In this document: piece by piece, positions 1 to 6,488 of the stretch
Layout of the letters: each line of letters begins with the position of its first letter
Position numbering within the stretch: the stretch's first letter is position 1
Assembly (NCBI GenBank): GCA_033763355.1
Contig: JANRKT010000369.1
Coordinates: forward strand, 1-8,873
From: JANRKT01 sp033763355
GTDB lineage: Bacteria; Bacteroidota; Bacteroidia; Chitinophagales; Chitinophagaceae
Direction: 5' to 3'
Length of the DNA: 8,873 nucleotides
The notes under the pieces: generated by a model
Seen by the model: the letters and a program-made list of their open reading frames with translations, nothing else
What the model was told of the DNA's origin: nothing
The model's database searches: none
Made by a program: the position numbers and the translations under genes

Positions 1-88
1 GCCGTGTAAAAATTTAGTCTTAATATTTTGCCCGCCTGAAATTGTAGCACAAAAATTGCTGTTAAGCTGTTATCCTTAAATCCTGTTT

Positions 89-358
89 ATGTCAACTCAA
101 TTTATAAGAAACATCCAGTTCACCAAACTGATAAAAGCCGAGGGCCGGCTCCGTGAGTTTAATTTCAGAAAGCATTCCGGTATTAACGAAGAGCTTTTTA
201 CAGTTGATGTTTGTGATGACCGGGGCAACCGCCACATCTTCCGCATGCACAAAGAAAACGGCAAATGGAAGATCATCCAGCAACCCCTTCCGGTTTGGGT
301 TCCTCAAAATGAAGACCATCTTAATGAACTGATTGAAGAGGAACTGAAGCTCAATTAA
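89..358 (+). CDS. Small conserved-looking hypothetical protein, 89 aa
   Basis: I cannot assign a function. The product is a small soluble protein with no signal peptide, membrane segment or cysteine cluster apart from one Cys near residue 42. It starts with a basic, amphipathic stretch (residues 5-30, many Lys/Arg), continues with an alternating hydrophobic/charged part that looks like a beta sheet (about 37-68, including HIFRMHKENGKWKI) and ends in an acidic helix (about 74-87). The composition is that of a genuine folded protein, and similar short proteins seem familiar from Chitinophagaceae genomes, though this is recall only. The ATG at 89 is the only reasonable start. No Shine-Dalgarno motif precedes it, as is usual in Bacteroidota. 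An antisense reading frame of equal length overlaps it almost exactly but has an implausible composition. Confidence 0.72.
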   Translation: MSTQFIRNIQFTKLIKAEGRLREFNFRKHSGINEELFTVDVCDDRGNRHIFRMHKENGKWKIIQQPLPVWVPQNEDHLNELIEEELKLN

Positions 359-379
359 CACCTTATCTCAAATTTTAGT

Positions 380-426
380 TTAAGCAGGCCTCCGCCCAAA
401 GGTTGTGAAGCTTTTGGCTTAATTTT
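380..426 (+). terminator. Possible hairpin terminator after the 89-aa gene
   Basis: TTAAGC (380-385) can pair with GCTTAA (417-422). Inside it CCAAAG (396-401) can pair imperfectly with CTTTTGG (411-417). A short TTTT run follows at 423-426. The stems are AT-rich and interrupted, so termination is only a possibility. The spacing, 22 bases past the stop codon, fits. Confidence 0.25.
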
Positions 427-448
427 ACCGGCTTAAATAACCGTGTAA

Positions 449-1078
449 ATGAAATTAATTGCCGCCCTCTCCTTTTGCTGTTTTTTCACCTCTGCTCACG
501 GCCAAAATACCGATTGGGGTAAAGTAAAAGCTGATCTTGAAAAATCGGACAACCCTGTTGCCTTTGTAAAAACAAAACTCAAAAAGAAATACAAAATTGA
601 TACGGTTGTCGTGACCAGGCTTAACAGGTTTATGGGCCTGGCTGACAGCCTGGCTTATCATGGCAAAATAAGAAAAGTATATGGCCCCTTTCCGGGTGAA
701 AACATACTTGTGCAGGTAATGCAAAAAGCCCCTAATACATTTTACAGGGCCAGCCAGATATTTATTGATACCCACGCCATACGCAGAAATGTTGCCAGCA
801 ATCTTGCAGATACCATCATTAAAAGAATAAAAAGGGGCGAAACCACTTTTGATGACATGGCCCGCATCTACTCAATGGACGGAAGCGGGCAGGTAAAAGG
901 CGACATGGGCTGGTGTGCACGGGGCACCATCATCCCGTCTTTAGAAAATGCTATTCTTAAAAGAAAAAAAGGTGAAATTTTTAAAGTATGGAGCCCATAC
1001 GGGATGCATGTGGTAAAAATTACAGAAAATGCAAAGCAGGATGCAGGATTTGCATTGTTGCTGAGGGTTATTCTCTGA
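449..1078 (+). CDS. Exported parvulin-like (PpiC-type) peptidyl-prolyl isomerase domain protein
   Basis: The 209-aa product has a signal peptide (residues 1-19, hydrophobic core then AHG before Q19), so it is probably periplasmic. Residues 20-95 form a basic, non-conserved N-terminal region. Residues about 99-192 match the parvulin rotamase fold: opening strand YRASQIFID, helix with GETTFDDMARIYS (130-142), the GDMGWCARG turn (151-159), the IIPSLENAI helix (161-169), the GEIFKV strand (175-180) and the closing YGMHVVKI strand (184-191). The late active-site His is present (H187). The His normally found in the first strand (RASHIL-type) is Gln (Q103), so catalytic activity is uncertain and a chaperone role is possible. 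The family acts on proline bonds during folding of exported or outer-membrane proteins. The domain is single, unlike the two in SurA. It lies 90 bases after the upstream gene. Confidence 0.8.
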   Translation: MKLIAALSFCCFFTSAHGQNTDWGKVKADLEKSDNPVAFVKTKLKKKYKIDTVVVTRLNRFMGLADSLAYHGKIRKVYGPFPGENILVQVMQKAPNTFYRASQIFIDTHAIRRNVASNLADTIIKRIKRGETTFDDMARIYSMDGSGQVKGDMGWCARGTIIPSLENAILKRKKGEIFKVWSPYGMHVVKITENAKQDAGFALLLRVIL

Positions 1079-1095
1079 GCGTATTAATAAGTTCT

Positions 1096-1200
1096 TAACA
1101 ACATTTCTTTGTTGTTACAATTACAAATTGCTGTTCCGTTCCCCCTGTTCTGTGGTTGCGGGGCAAATACGGCAACCTTCGGTTGTTAATTTCCGTATTC
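1096..1200. repeat. Intergenic segment dense in inverted repeats
   Basis: The 166-base gap between the parvulin gene and the OB-fold gene holds several perfect inverted repeats in a row. TAACAACA (1096-1103) pairs with TGTTGTTA (1110-1117) over a 6-base loop. CAATT (1118-1122) pairs with AATTG (1126-1130). A compound stem follows, with AATACGG (1166-1172) pairing with CCGTATT (1193-1199) around CAACC (1173-1177) and GGTTG (1181-1185). The first hairpin is placed like a terminator for the parvulin gene but lacks a T run. The rest may be 5' leader structure for the downstream operon. No classic riboswitch motif is recognised. Confidence 0.45.
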
Positions 1201-1244
1201 AGAAATCATAAAACTTTACTCTCGGGGGCAGGTAAATATACATT

Positions 1245-1655
1245 ATGGGTAAAAAGTTATTGTGGATTATTGCAGCGCTTGTAATTATCGGGGCGGCTAT
1301 AGTTTATCATATGTGGAACAAGCCCCACCGTAACGTAAACAGCGAGGCTGCAGCGCCGGTTACTGCAGCAAATCTTTTTGATGAGTACAGCAATAATGAA
1401 CCTGCGGCCAATTCAAAATACCTTGACAAACTCTTATTGGTAACAGGTGAAATAGCGGAAATAAAAAAGAACCAGGAAGGCAAAACAGTACTGGTTTTAA
1501 AAACAGGTGACCCTGTTTTTGGGGTTTTGTGCACCATGCAGGAAAATCCCGGCTCAGTTACAGCCGGTGAAACGGCAAGCGTTAAAGGCTTTTGTTCAGG
1601 TTATACATCTGATGTGGTTTTAAGAGAAGCAGTTATCGTAAATAAAAAAGAGTGA
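1245..1655 (+). CDS. Membrane-anchored OB-fold protein (tRNA_anti-like family)
   Basis: The 136-aa product has one N-terminal transmembrane segment (about residues 5-23, with KK before it), which should anchor it in the inner membrane with the rest in the periplasm. Residues about 41-133 resemble the tRNA_anti-like OB-fold domain common in Bacteroidota. Visible pieces are the helix ANLFDEYSNNEPAANSKYLDK (42-62), the strand LLLVTGEIAEI (63-73), VLVLKTG (82-88), VFGVLCTM (91-98), then TAGETASVKGFCSGY (106-120) and the final strand VVLREAVI (124-131). Despite the family name, these exported versions are not known to bind tRNA, and the ligand is unknown. Two Cys (C96 and C117) lie where such proteins often have a pair. 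The gene ends a few bases before, or overlapping, the YceI gene, so the two are co-transcribed. The ATG at 1245 has no clear ribosome binding site. Confidence 0.78.
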   Translation: MGKKLLWIIAALVIIGAAIVYHMWNKPHRNVNSEAAAPVTAANLFDEYSNNEPAANSKYLDKLLLVTGEIAEIKKNQEGKTVLVLKTGDPVFGVLCTMQENPGSVTAGETASVKGFCSGYTSDVVLREAVIVNKKE

Positions 1656-1660
1656 ATCGT

Positions 1661-2209
1661 ATGGATAAATTTTTTTTATTGATGTTGTTCACGGTATCTG
1701 CAATCTTTGCACGGGCACAGGACCTCCACATTACCCGCACCGGCAAAATTGTTTTTCATGCAGGCACTTCACTGGAAGATATTGATGCAGCCAATAACGA
1801 AGTAGCCAGTGTTATTAATGTAAAAACCGGCGAAATAGTTTTTACCGTATTAATCAAGAGTTTTCATTTTAAAAGGGCATTGATGGAAGAACACTTTAAT
1901 GAAAACTATATGGAGAGCAGTAAATATCCAAAGTCTGTATATAAAGGGTTTATTACCGATATTGGCAATGTTAATTTTTCGGGTGATGGCAGCTATAAAA
2001 TAACTGCTGAAGGTGACCTCACCATACACAACATTACAAAGAGGGTAACAGTTCCCGGAGTAATAACCATAACCGGCGGGAAAATTGCTGCAACGGCAGG
2101 TTTTAAAATAAAAATTGCAGATTACAATATTAAAATACCGGGTGTGGTTGCAGATAAAATTTCCAAAGAAGCGGATATTAAAATAGATTGCCGGTACGAA
2201 CCACGGTAA
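1661..2209 (+). CDS. YceI-like periplasmic lipocalin-fold protein
   Basis: The 182-aa product has a signal peptide (residues 1-19, cleavage likely after ARA before Q20). The mature part is a YceI-type beta barrel: the opening IVFHAGTSLEDIDAAN (30-45), the family hallmark EEHFNENYMES with KYPKS (76-92), the LTIHNITKRV strand (120-129) and the closing strands ADYNIKIPG and ADIKIDCRY (153-161, 171-179). YceI proteins bind polyisoprenoid-like lipids in a hydrophobic barrel in the periplasm; that is family knowledge, and the ligand here is not shown. I chose the ATG at 1661. A GTG at 1652 would add three residues (MNR) and overlap the previous stop by 4 bases, so it remains an alternative. The gene lies between the OB-fold and DUF5777 genes in a compact run. 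Confidence 0.88.
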   Translation: MDKFFLLMLFTVSAIFARAQDLHITRTGKIVFHAGTSLEDIDAANNEVASVINVKTGEIVFTVLIKSFHFKRALMEEHFNENYMESSKYPKSVYKGFITDIGNVNFSGDGSYKITAEGDLTIHNITKRVTVPGVITITGGKIAATAGFKIKIADYNIKIPGVVADKISKEADIKIDCRYEPR

Positions 2210-2236
2210 ATATTTATTCTTTTAAACCAAACAACC

Positions 2237-3160
2237 ATGATAAAAAAAATCTTTCTGATATTTTTACTGTGCCCTTTGCTTGTATTTGCACAGCAAAAAG
2301 ACAGTACAGACCTGATGAAACTTCTGGATGCTGAAACTTCCGCACAACAGGCGACAAAATATGCTACAGGCGCTTTTAAAACAACACGGCTTGTTAATGC
2401 ACATTCAATAGAAAATGTGGGTGCGGGGGTGCTGGATGTAAAAATTTCCCACCGTTTTGGAACACTTAACCGGGGGTTATATGAACTCTTTGGGCTTGAT
2501 AACGCCTCTATCCGCATTGGCGCAGATTATGGAATTACTGACTGGTTAATGGTAGGCCTTGGCAGGAGCAGCTTTGAAAAACAATATGACATTTTTCTAA
2601 AAGCAAAAATTTTAAGGCAGTCATCAGGCAAAAAAGAAATTCCTTTCAGCTTAAGCGGAATGGCCGGCATATACATTAATACCCTGAAAAGGTTCGACAG
2701 CACTTTACCCAATACTTTTTCATCAAGGCAGAGTTATGTTTTCCAGGCCCTACTTGCAAGAAAATTTTCTGAAGGGCTTTCCATACAGGTATCCCCCACT
2801 ATAGTTCATTATAACCTTGTTGACAAAGCATCAGATAAAAATACCATAATAGCTGTTGGAATAGGCGGAAGGCAGAAGCTGACAAAAAGGGTAAGCATTA
2901 ATATTGAATATTTCTACCAGATACCCGAATATAAACTGGAGGGATATGAAAACGCATTAAGTGTGGGCTTTGATATTGAAACCGGTGGGCATGTATTTCA
3001 GCTTATTTTTACCAACTCAACTGGTATTGCCGAAAACCAGTACATAGGTAAAACCTTAGGCCAATGGGGCAAAGGGGATATTCATTTCGGTTTTAATATT
3101 GCAAGGGTATTTACGCTGGGCAAAAAGAACAGGATGAATGCAGGGACTGCAAAGCAGTAA
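2237..3160 (+). CDS. DUF5777-like outer-membrane beta-barrel protein
   Basis: The 307-aa product begins with a signal peptide (residues 1-18, VFA before Q19). The mature protein matches the DUF5777 pattern I recall from Bacteroidota. Landmarks are AFKTTRLVNAHSIE (46-59), ISHRFGTLNRGLYELFGLDN (70-89), IRIGADYGITDWLMVGLGRS (92-111), YDIFLKAKILRQS (117-129), then GGHVFQLIFTNSTG (250-263) and GDIHFGFNIARVFTLG (280-295). Many short amphipathic strands alternate with polar turns, as expected for an outer-membrane barrel. The C-terminal tail (KKNRMNAGTAKQ) is polar and not a typical aromatic barrel end. The function of the family is unknown. The gene starts 27 bases after the YceI gene, and in my recollection DUF5777 and YceI genes are often neighbours in this phylum, which suggests a shared envelope role. 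Confidence 0.85.
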   Translation: MIKKIFLIFLLCPLLVFAQQKDSTDLMKLLDAETSAQQATKYATGAFKTTRLVNAHSIENVGAGVLDVKISHRFGTLNRGLYELFGLDNASIRIGADYGITDWLMVGLGRSSFEKQYDIFLKAKILRQSSGKKEIPFSLSGMAGIYINTLKRFDSTLPNTFSSRQSYVFQALLARKFSEGLSIQVSPTIVHYNLVDKASDKNTIIAVGIGGRQKLTKRVSINIEYFYQIPEYKLEGYENALSVGFDIETGGHVFQLIFTNSTGIAENQYIGKTLGQWGKGDIHFGFNIARVFTLGKKNRMNAGTAKQ

Positions 3161-3161
3161 T

Positions 3162-3193
3162 GCTGTATATAAACAGTAAATTTATATTGCAGC
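3162..3193 (+). terminator. Hairpin directly after the DUF5777-like gene
   Basis: ATATAAA (3167-3173) pairs with TTTATAT (3181-3187) and GCTG (3162-3165) pairs with CAGC (3190-3193), giving an 11-bp stem with a small internal mismatch and a 7-base loop. It starts 2 bases past the stop codon. No T run follows, so it may be a weak terminator or a 3'-end stabilising structure rather than a classic intrinsic terminator. Confidence 0.35.
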
Positions 3194-3232
3194 GCCTGAG
3201 GAATTGCTGCCTGAATATAATATAAATTGCCT

Positions 3233-4744
3233 ATGAACAGAAACAGTAAATATGCTGTTGCTTTACTGTTGTTTTGCCTGCTTTTTTCCTGCCAGAAAGA
3301 ACTCCGCTTCGTTTCCGCACTGCAGCCGTCTGTATCAAATAACCAATGGCAGTTTGATGAATCAACGCTCCACTTTGAAGGAAAAACAGATTCAGCAATC
3401 TTAACTATAAGCCCTGGTTTTGAATCCATTTCATTACATGGAAGTTCTTCTGTAAATAATGAAACCCTGTTTATCCGGATAACAACCTCCGGCAAACTTA
3501 AACCGGGTGTTTATAAAAACACAGACTTGTACTTTTTATATGCAAGAAGCGGGGTAATGCTTTACCGCAACGGCCCTCCTTCTGCAGATGATTTTATCCT
3601 TACTATTACATCTGTTGATTCAGTTTCAGTAAGCGGCACATTCAGCGGTATAACAAAAGACGGTGCAGGTACCGTAAAAAATATTACGCATGGAAAGTTT
3701 TCAGCCACGTTTACACGAAAATCAGTTATTACGGCTGATACAAGCAGCGGGCAGGTTGTATTTTGGGCAAGGGAAGGATGCGGTGCAAATGCATCCAGCC
3801 CTGTCAAAATCATAATAGGGAACAAAGAAGGGCAAGTCACAACTTTTTATCATTCTGAGCCTGCATGTGATGCTGAGGGCACAGCCCGTTTTATTTTGCC
3901 CGAAGGGCATTATACCTGTCTTGCCATTTGCGGAACCGATTCAGCAACCATTGGTGTATCGGTTATTAAAGGCACCTGTACCAAAGCAGAAGCCGGTTTT
4001 TGTAACTCATCCATATCAGACGGTTGCCAGATTGCGGTGGACACTTTATTTTTTCCGCCTGCACAGGAATTATCTGCAAAAATTTTCACATTCAATACCC
4101 TTAAACAGGTTGAAAAAATACAAAAAGTAAACCTGCTTAACAGCGAAGTACAGAAAGAGATAAGGCTTTCCTATTCTGTAACACAAATAAAAATAAATGC
4201 AGATGATTATTTCAACCTGGATGGCTGCGGAAGGATACGGGAATACAGGGGGACCGATGTGCCGGGAACGACACAGGCACAAAAACTTTTTATAAGATAT
4301 TATTACAATACCCAGGGCTACATGGAAAAGGTCACTTATGCTGATGCAAATAATTCCGGAGTAATTAAACAGGAAATTACACTAACATGGAACGCCGGTA
4401 ACCTTACAAAAGCAATCTGGAAAGACCTTACCTCAGTTGCAAATACAGAATATAACTATGAGTACGGCCTGAACCTGCAGGCTAAAAACTTCGCCTGTTT
4501 CATACCCAACAACCCAATCACTTACCTGCAGTCAGCTTTAAACTTTGGAAAGAATTCGGCAAACCTTGTATCGAAAATAACAGTAAAAAGAAATACAGCC
4601 CAGGGGCAACAGTTTACTGATGAGGTTTATTATACGGGTTATAATTTCAATGCAGATAATTATGTAACTTATTTTGTAGTTTCAGGAAACAGTAATTATT
4701 TTTTTAATGCGGGCAGCCATTTCCTGGGGCATAAATGCTTCTGA
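3233..4744 (+). CDS. Large multi-domain lipoprotein of unknown function
   Basis: The 503-aa product starts with a lipoprotein signal peptide: hydrophobic core at residues 8-19 and lipobox LFSC with the lipidated Cys at 20. It is therefore membrane-anchored, possibly surface-exposed. Three parts are visible. Residues about 35-162 resemble DUF6252-like domains (VSGTFSG at 133-139 and ITHGKFSATF at 151-160). Residues about 172-265 form a Cys-rich beta module with Cys at 183, 212, 229, 233, 249, 257 and 265, probably disulfide-bonded in the envelope. Residues about 290-490 are rich in Tyr, Asn and Thr and look like the YD-repeat-like DUF4595 type (RIREYRGT, YYYNTQGYMEKVTYAD, LTWNAGNLTKAIWKD). These domain names are from recall. 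The ATG at 3233 is preferred to a TTG at 3227, which would add only two residues. The gene follows the DUF5777-like gene after 72 bases with an intervening hairpin, so it may be a separate unit. Confidence 0.75.
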   Translation: MNRNSKYAVALLLFCLLFSCQKELRFVSALQPSVSNNQWQFDESTLHFEGKTDSAILTISPGFESISLHGSSSVNNETLFIRITTSGKLKPGVYKNTDLYFLYARSGVMLYRNGPPSADDFILTITSVDSVSVSGTFSGITKDGAGTVKNITHGKFSATFTRKSVITADTSSGQVVFWAREGCGANASSPVKIIIGNKEGQVTTFYHSEPACDAEGTARFILPEGHYTCLAICGTDSATIGVSVIKGTCTKAEAGFCNSSISDGCQIAVDTLFFPPAQELSAKIFTFNTLKQVEKIQKVNLLNSEVQKEIRLSYSVTQIKINADDYFNLDGCGRIREYRGTDVPGTTQAQKLFIRYYYNTQGYMEKVTYADANNSGVIKQEITLTWNAGNLTKAIWKDLTSVANTEYNYEYGLNLQAKNFACFIPNNPITYLQSALNFGKNSANLVSKITVKRNTAQGQQFTDEVYYTGYNFNADNYVTYFVVSGNSNYFFNAGSHFLGHKCF

Positions 4745-4764
4745 GCATTTACAAACTGATGCCC
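4727..4764. terminator. Compound hairpin at the convergent gene junction
   Basis: TAAATGC (4732-4738) pairs with GCATTTA (4745-4751) around the loop TTCTGA, and GGGCA (4727-4731) pairs with TGCCC (4760-4764), leaving an 8-base bulge on one side. The lipoprotein stop codon TGA (4742-4744) lies inside the loop. The element lies 8 bases beyond the aroQ stop on the other strand, so it could end transcription from both directions. No T run adjoins the stem on either strand; a seven-T run on the plus strand starts at 4775. Confidence 0.4.
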
Positions 4765-4771
4765 GAAAAGG

Positions 4772-5191
4772 TTATTTTTTTAAAAGGTATTCCACGGCCA
4801 GTTCATAGCCTTTTAATCCCAAACCAAATATGCTGCCCTTTGCTTTTGCAGATACATGGGATAGCTTCCTGAAATCTTCCCTGGCATGAACGTTGGAAAT
4901 GTGCACTTCAATAACGGGGGAATTAATGGCAGCAATTGCATCGCCAATGGCCACTGATGTGTGGGTATAACCACCGGGGTTAAGTACGATGCCATCAAAA
5001 TCAAACCCCACCCTTTGCAGTTCATTGATCAGTTCGCCCTCAACATTACTCTGAAAATAAAAAAAACTTACAGCAGGATATTTCCTTTTTAAAGATTCAA
5101 GGAATTGTTCAAAAGGCATGTTGCCATATATGTCTGTTTCCCTTTTGCCAAGCAGGTTTAAATTAGGTCCGTTAATGATAGCAATCTTCAT
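4772..5191 (-). CDS. aroQ: Type II 3-dehydroquinate dehydratase
   Basis: This cytoplasmic enzyme removes water from 3-dehydroquinate to give 3-dehydroshikimate, the third step of the shikimate pathway to aromatic amino acids. The 139-aa length fits the family, which forms dodecamers. Family motifs are clear: IINGPNLNLLGKRE (5-18) with Arg17, the catalytic Tyr22 in DIYGN, QSNVEGELI (47-55), LNPGGYTHTSVAI (70-82) with Asn71, EVHISNVHARE (95-105) with catalytic His97 and the Ile98-Ser99 pair for the substrate carboxylate, Arg108, and the closing GSIFGLGLKGY (119-129). I chose the ATG at 5191, because proteins of this family begin directly with the M-K-I strand. A TTG at 5209 would add six residues with no counterpart. 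It follows carA by 49 bases and may be co-transcribed with it, although the pathways differ. Confidence 0.96.
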   Translation of the reverse strand: MKIAIINGPNLNLLGKRETDIYGNMPFEQFLESLKRKYPAVSFFYFQSNVEGELINELQRVGFDFDGIVLNPGGYTHTSVAIGDAIAAINSPVIEVHISNVHAREDFRKLSHVSAKAKGSIFGLGLKGYELAVEYLLKK

Positions 5192-5240
5192 ATACCGAAT
5201 ATAGTTCAAATAGAAGAACCCTGCAGGCCCGGCCCAACAG

Positions 5241-6350
5241 TTAATTTTTTTGTTCTTTAACCAGCTTTATAAACTCATCAAACAAATACCGGCTATCATG
5301 AGGCCCGGGTGTTGCTTCGGGGTGATATTGTACTGAAAATGCGGGCTTATCTTTTAACCTAATGCCCTCAATACTGTTATCGTTCAGGTTCATGTGTGTT
5401 ATCTCAATATTCGTTGCTTTTTTTACAGCATCAGGGTCAACCCCAAAGCCATGGTTTTGCGTGGTAATCTCACACAAACCAGTTATTACATTTTTAACCG
5501 GGTGGTTAAGCCCCCTGTGGCCATGGTGCATTTTAAAAGTGGGGATGCCATTGGCCAGCGCCAGTAACTGATGACCAAGACAGATGCCAAATAAAGGTTT
5601 GCCTGTTGCAAGAATGTCTTTTACTGTTTTAACTGCATAATCCATTGCAGCGGGGTCGCCGGGACCGTTGGATATAAAAAATCCATGCGGTTTAAATTCT
5701 TCCAGTTCTTTAAGCGTTGTTTTTGCAGGATGCACCCTTACATAAGCTCCGCGTTCGGTGAGAAATTTTAAAATGTGCTCCTTTACACCAAAATCAAGAA
5801 CCGCAACACGTATTTCAGCGCCGGAGTCTCCCAAATGATAAACCTCTTTTGTAGAAACTTCCGAAGCCAGTTCAAGCCCGTCCATTGAAGGCACCTTTTT
5901 CAATAGCTCACTGAGTTTATTAATATCAGTTGTTTCTGATGATATGATGCAGTTCATGGCGCCTTTGGTGCGGATATGCGCCACCAGCGCCCTTGTATCA
6001 ATATCTTCTATTGCAACTATTCCCTGTTGTTCAAGATATTCCTGCAATGAAGATGATGCCTGCATGCGGCTGTAGCGCTCCTCAAGGTTGCGGCCAATCA
6101 GTCCCCTTATTTTTACCGAGCGGCTCTCCACGTCTTCGTTCTTTACACCATAGTTGCCGATGTGAACGCTATTCATGATGAGCACCTGGCCGTAATAACT
6201 GGGGTCGGTAAAAACTTCCTGGTAACCCGTCATGCCGGTGTTAAAACAAATTTCGCCGGTGGTAGTGCCCTTTTTCCCGAATGCCTTTCCGTAACATGCG
6301 GTTCCGTCTTCGAGCAGAAGTACGGCAGTTGTAGTTTCTTGTGTTTGCAT
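5241..6350 (-). CDS. carA: Carbamoyl-phosphate synthase, small (glutaminase) subunit
   Basis: CarA hydrolyses glutamine and passes ammonia to CarB, which makes carbamoyl phosphate for pyrimidine and arginine synthesis in the cytoplasm. The 369-aa product has the N-terminal CPSase small-chain domain (about 8-140: LLLEDGTACYGKAFG, FNTGMTGYQEVFTDPSY, HIGNYGV, IEDIDTRALVAHIR) and a C-terminal class I glutamine amidotransferase domain (about 180-365). The triad is intact: Cys257 in GICLGHQ, and His343 and Glu345 in QYHPEATPGPHD. I chose the ATG at 6350; a TTG at 6404 would add 18 residues (LLNKLQQPLF...) not typical for CarA. Upstream, a TTG at 6399-6401 and TTATTTG at 6371-6377, 21 bases apart, loosely resemble a Bacteroidota promoter, which would favour the ATG. 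The strong terminator after rplQ implies carA has its own promoter. carB is not in the window. Confidence 0.96.
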   Translation of the reverse strand: MQTQETTTAVLLLEDGTACYGKAFGKKGTTTGEICFNTGMTGYQEVFTDPSYYGQVLIMNSVHIGNYGVKNEDVESRSVKIRGLIGRNLEERYSRMQASSSLQEYLEQQGIVAIEDIDTRALVAHIRTKGAMNCIISSETTDINKLSELLKKVPSMDGLELASEVSTKEVYHLGDSGAEIRVAVLDFGVKEHILKFLTERGAYVRVHPAKTTLKELEEFKPHGFFISNGPGDPAAMDYAVKTVKDILATGKPLFGICLGHQLLALANGIPTFKMHHGHRGLNHPVKNVITGLCEITTQNHGFGVDPDAVKKATNIEITHMNLNDNSIEGIRLKDKPAFSVQYHPEATPGPHDSRYLFDEFIKLVKEQKN

Positions 6351-6433
6351 ACTGGAATTAAAAAACTTTGCAAATAACGGTTGCTGCAGCTTATTTAACA
6401 ACAATAATTCCTAACAATTCCTCTTGACATTGC

Positions 6434-6465
6434 AAAAAAATGCCCCGCAATAAAGCAGGGCATTT
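6434..6465 (-). terminator. Strong intrinsic terminator of the rpsD-rpoA-rplQ operon
   Basis: On the minus strand an 11-bp stem, AAATGCCCTGC paired with GCGGGGCATTT (one U-G wobble), encloses the loop TTTATT and runs straight into seven T residues (6440-6434). It starts 23 bases after the rplQ stop codon. This is the clearest terminator in the window and separates the ribosomal operon from carA. Confidence 0.92.
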
Positions 6466-6488
6466 CAGTAAAATATTTCTTATTTCCA

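Noticed and set aside
1..88. Possible tail of an upstream gene at the left edge
   Set aside because: One frame is open to about base 79 but its translation shows no recognisable protein character; nothing can be supported.
92..361. Minus-strand reading frame of 89 codons opposite the first gene
   Set aside because: It mirrors the plus-strand gene, its translation is rich in runs of Phe and Val without domain logic, and the plus-strand product has better protein character.
3867..4130. Plus-strand frame of 87 codons inside the lipoprotein gene
   Set aside because: It is out of frame within the Cys-rich module; the long lipoprotein frame with a signal peptide accounts for the region.
6424..6429. 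TTGACA on the plus strand, resembling a sigma-70 -35 box
   Set aside because: No plus-strand gene follows, Bacteroidota do not use this consensus, and it lies beside the rplQ terminator.
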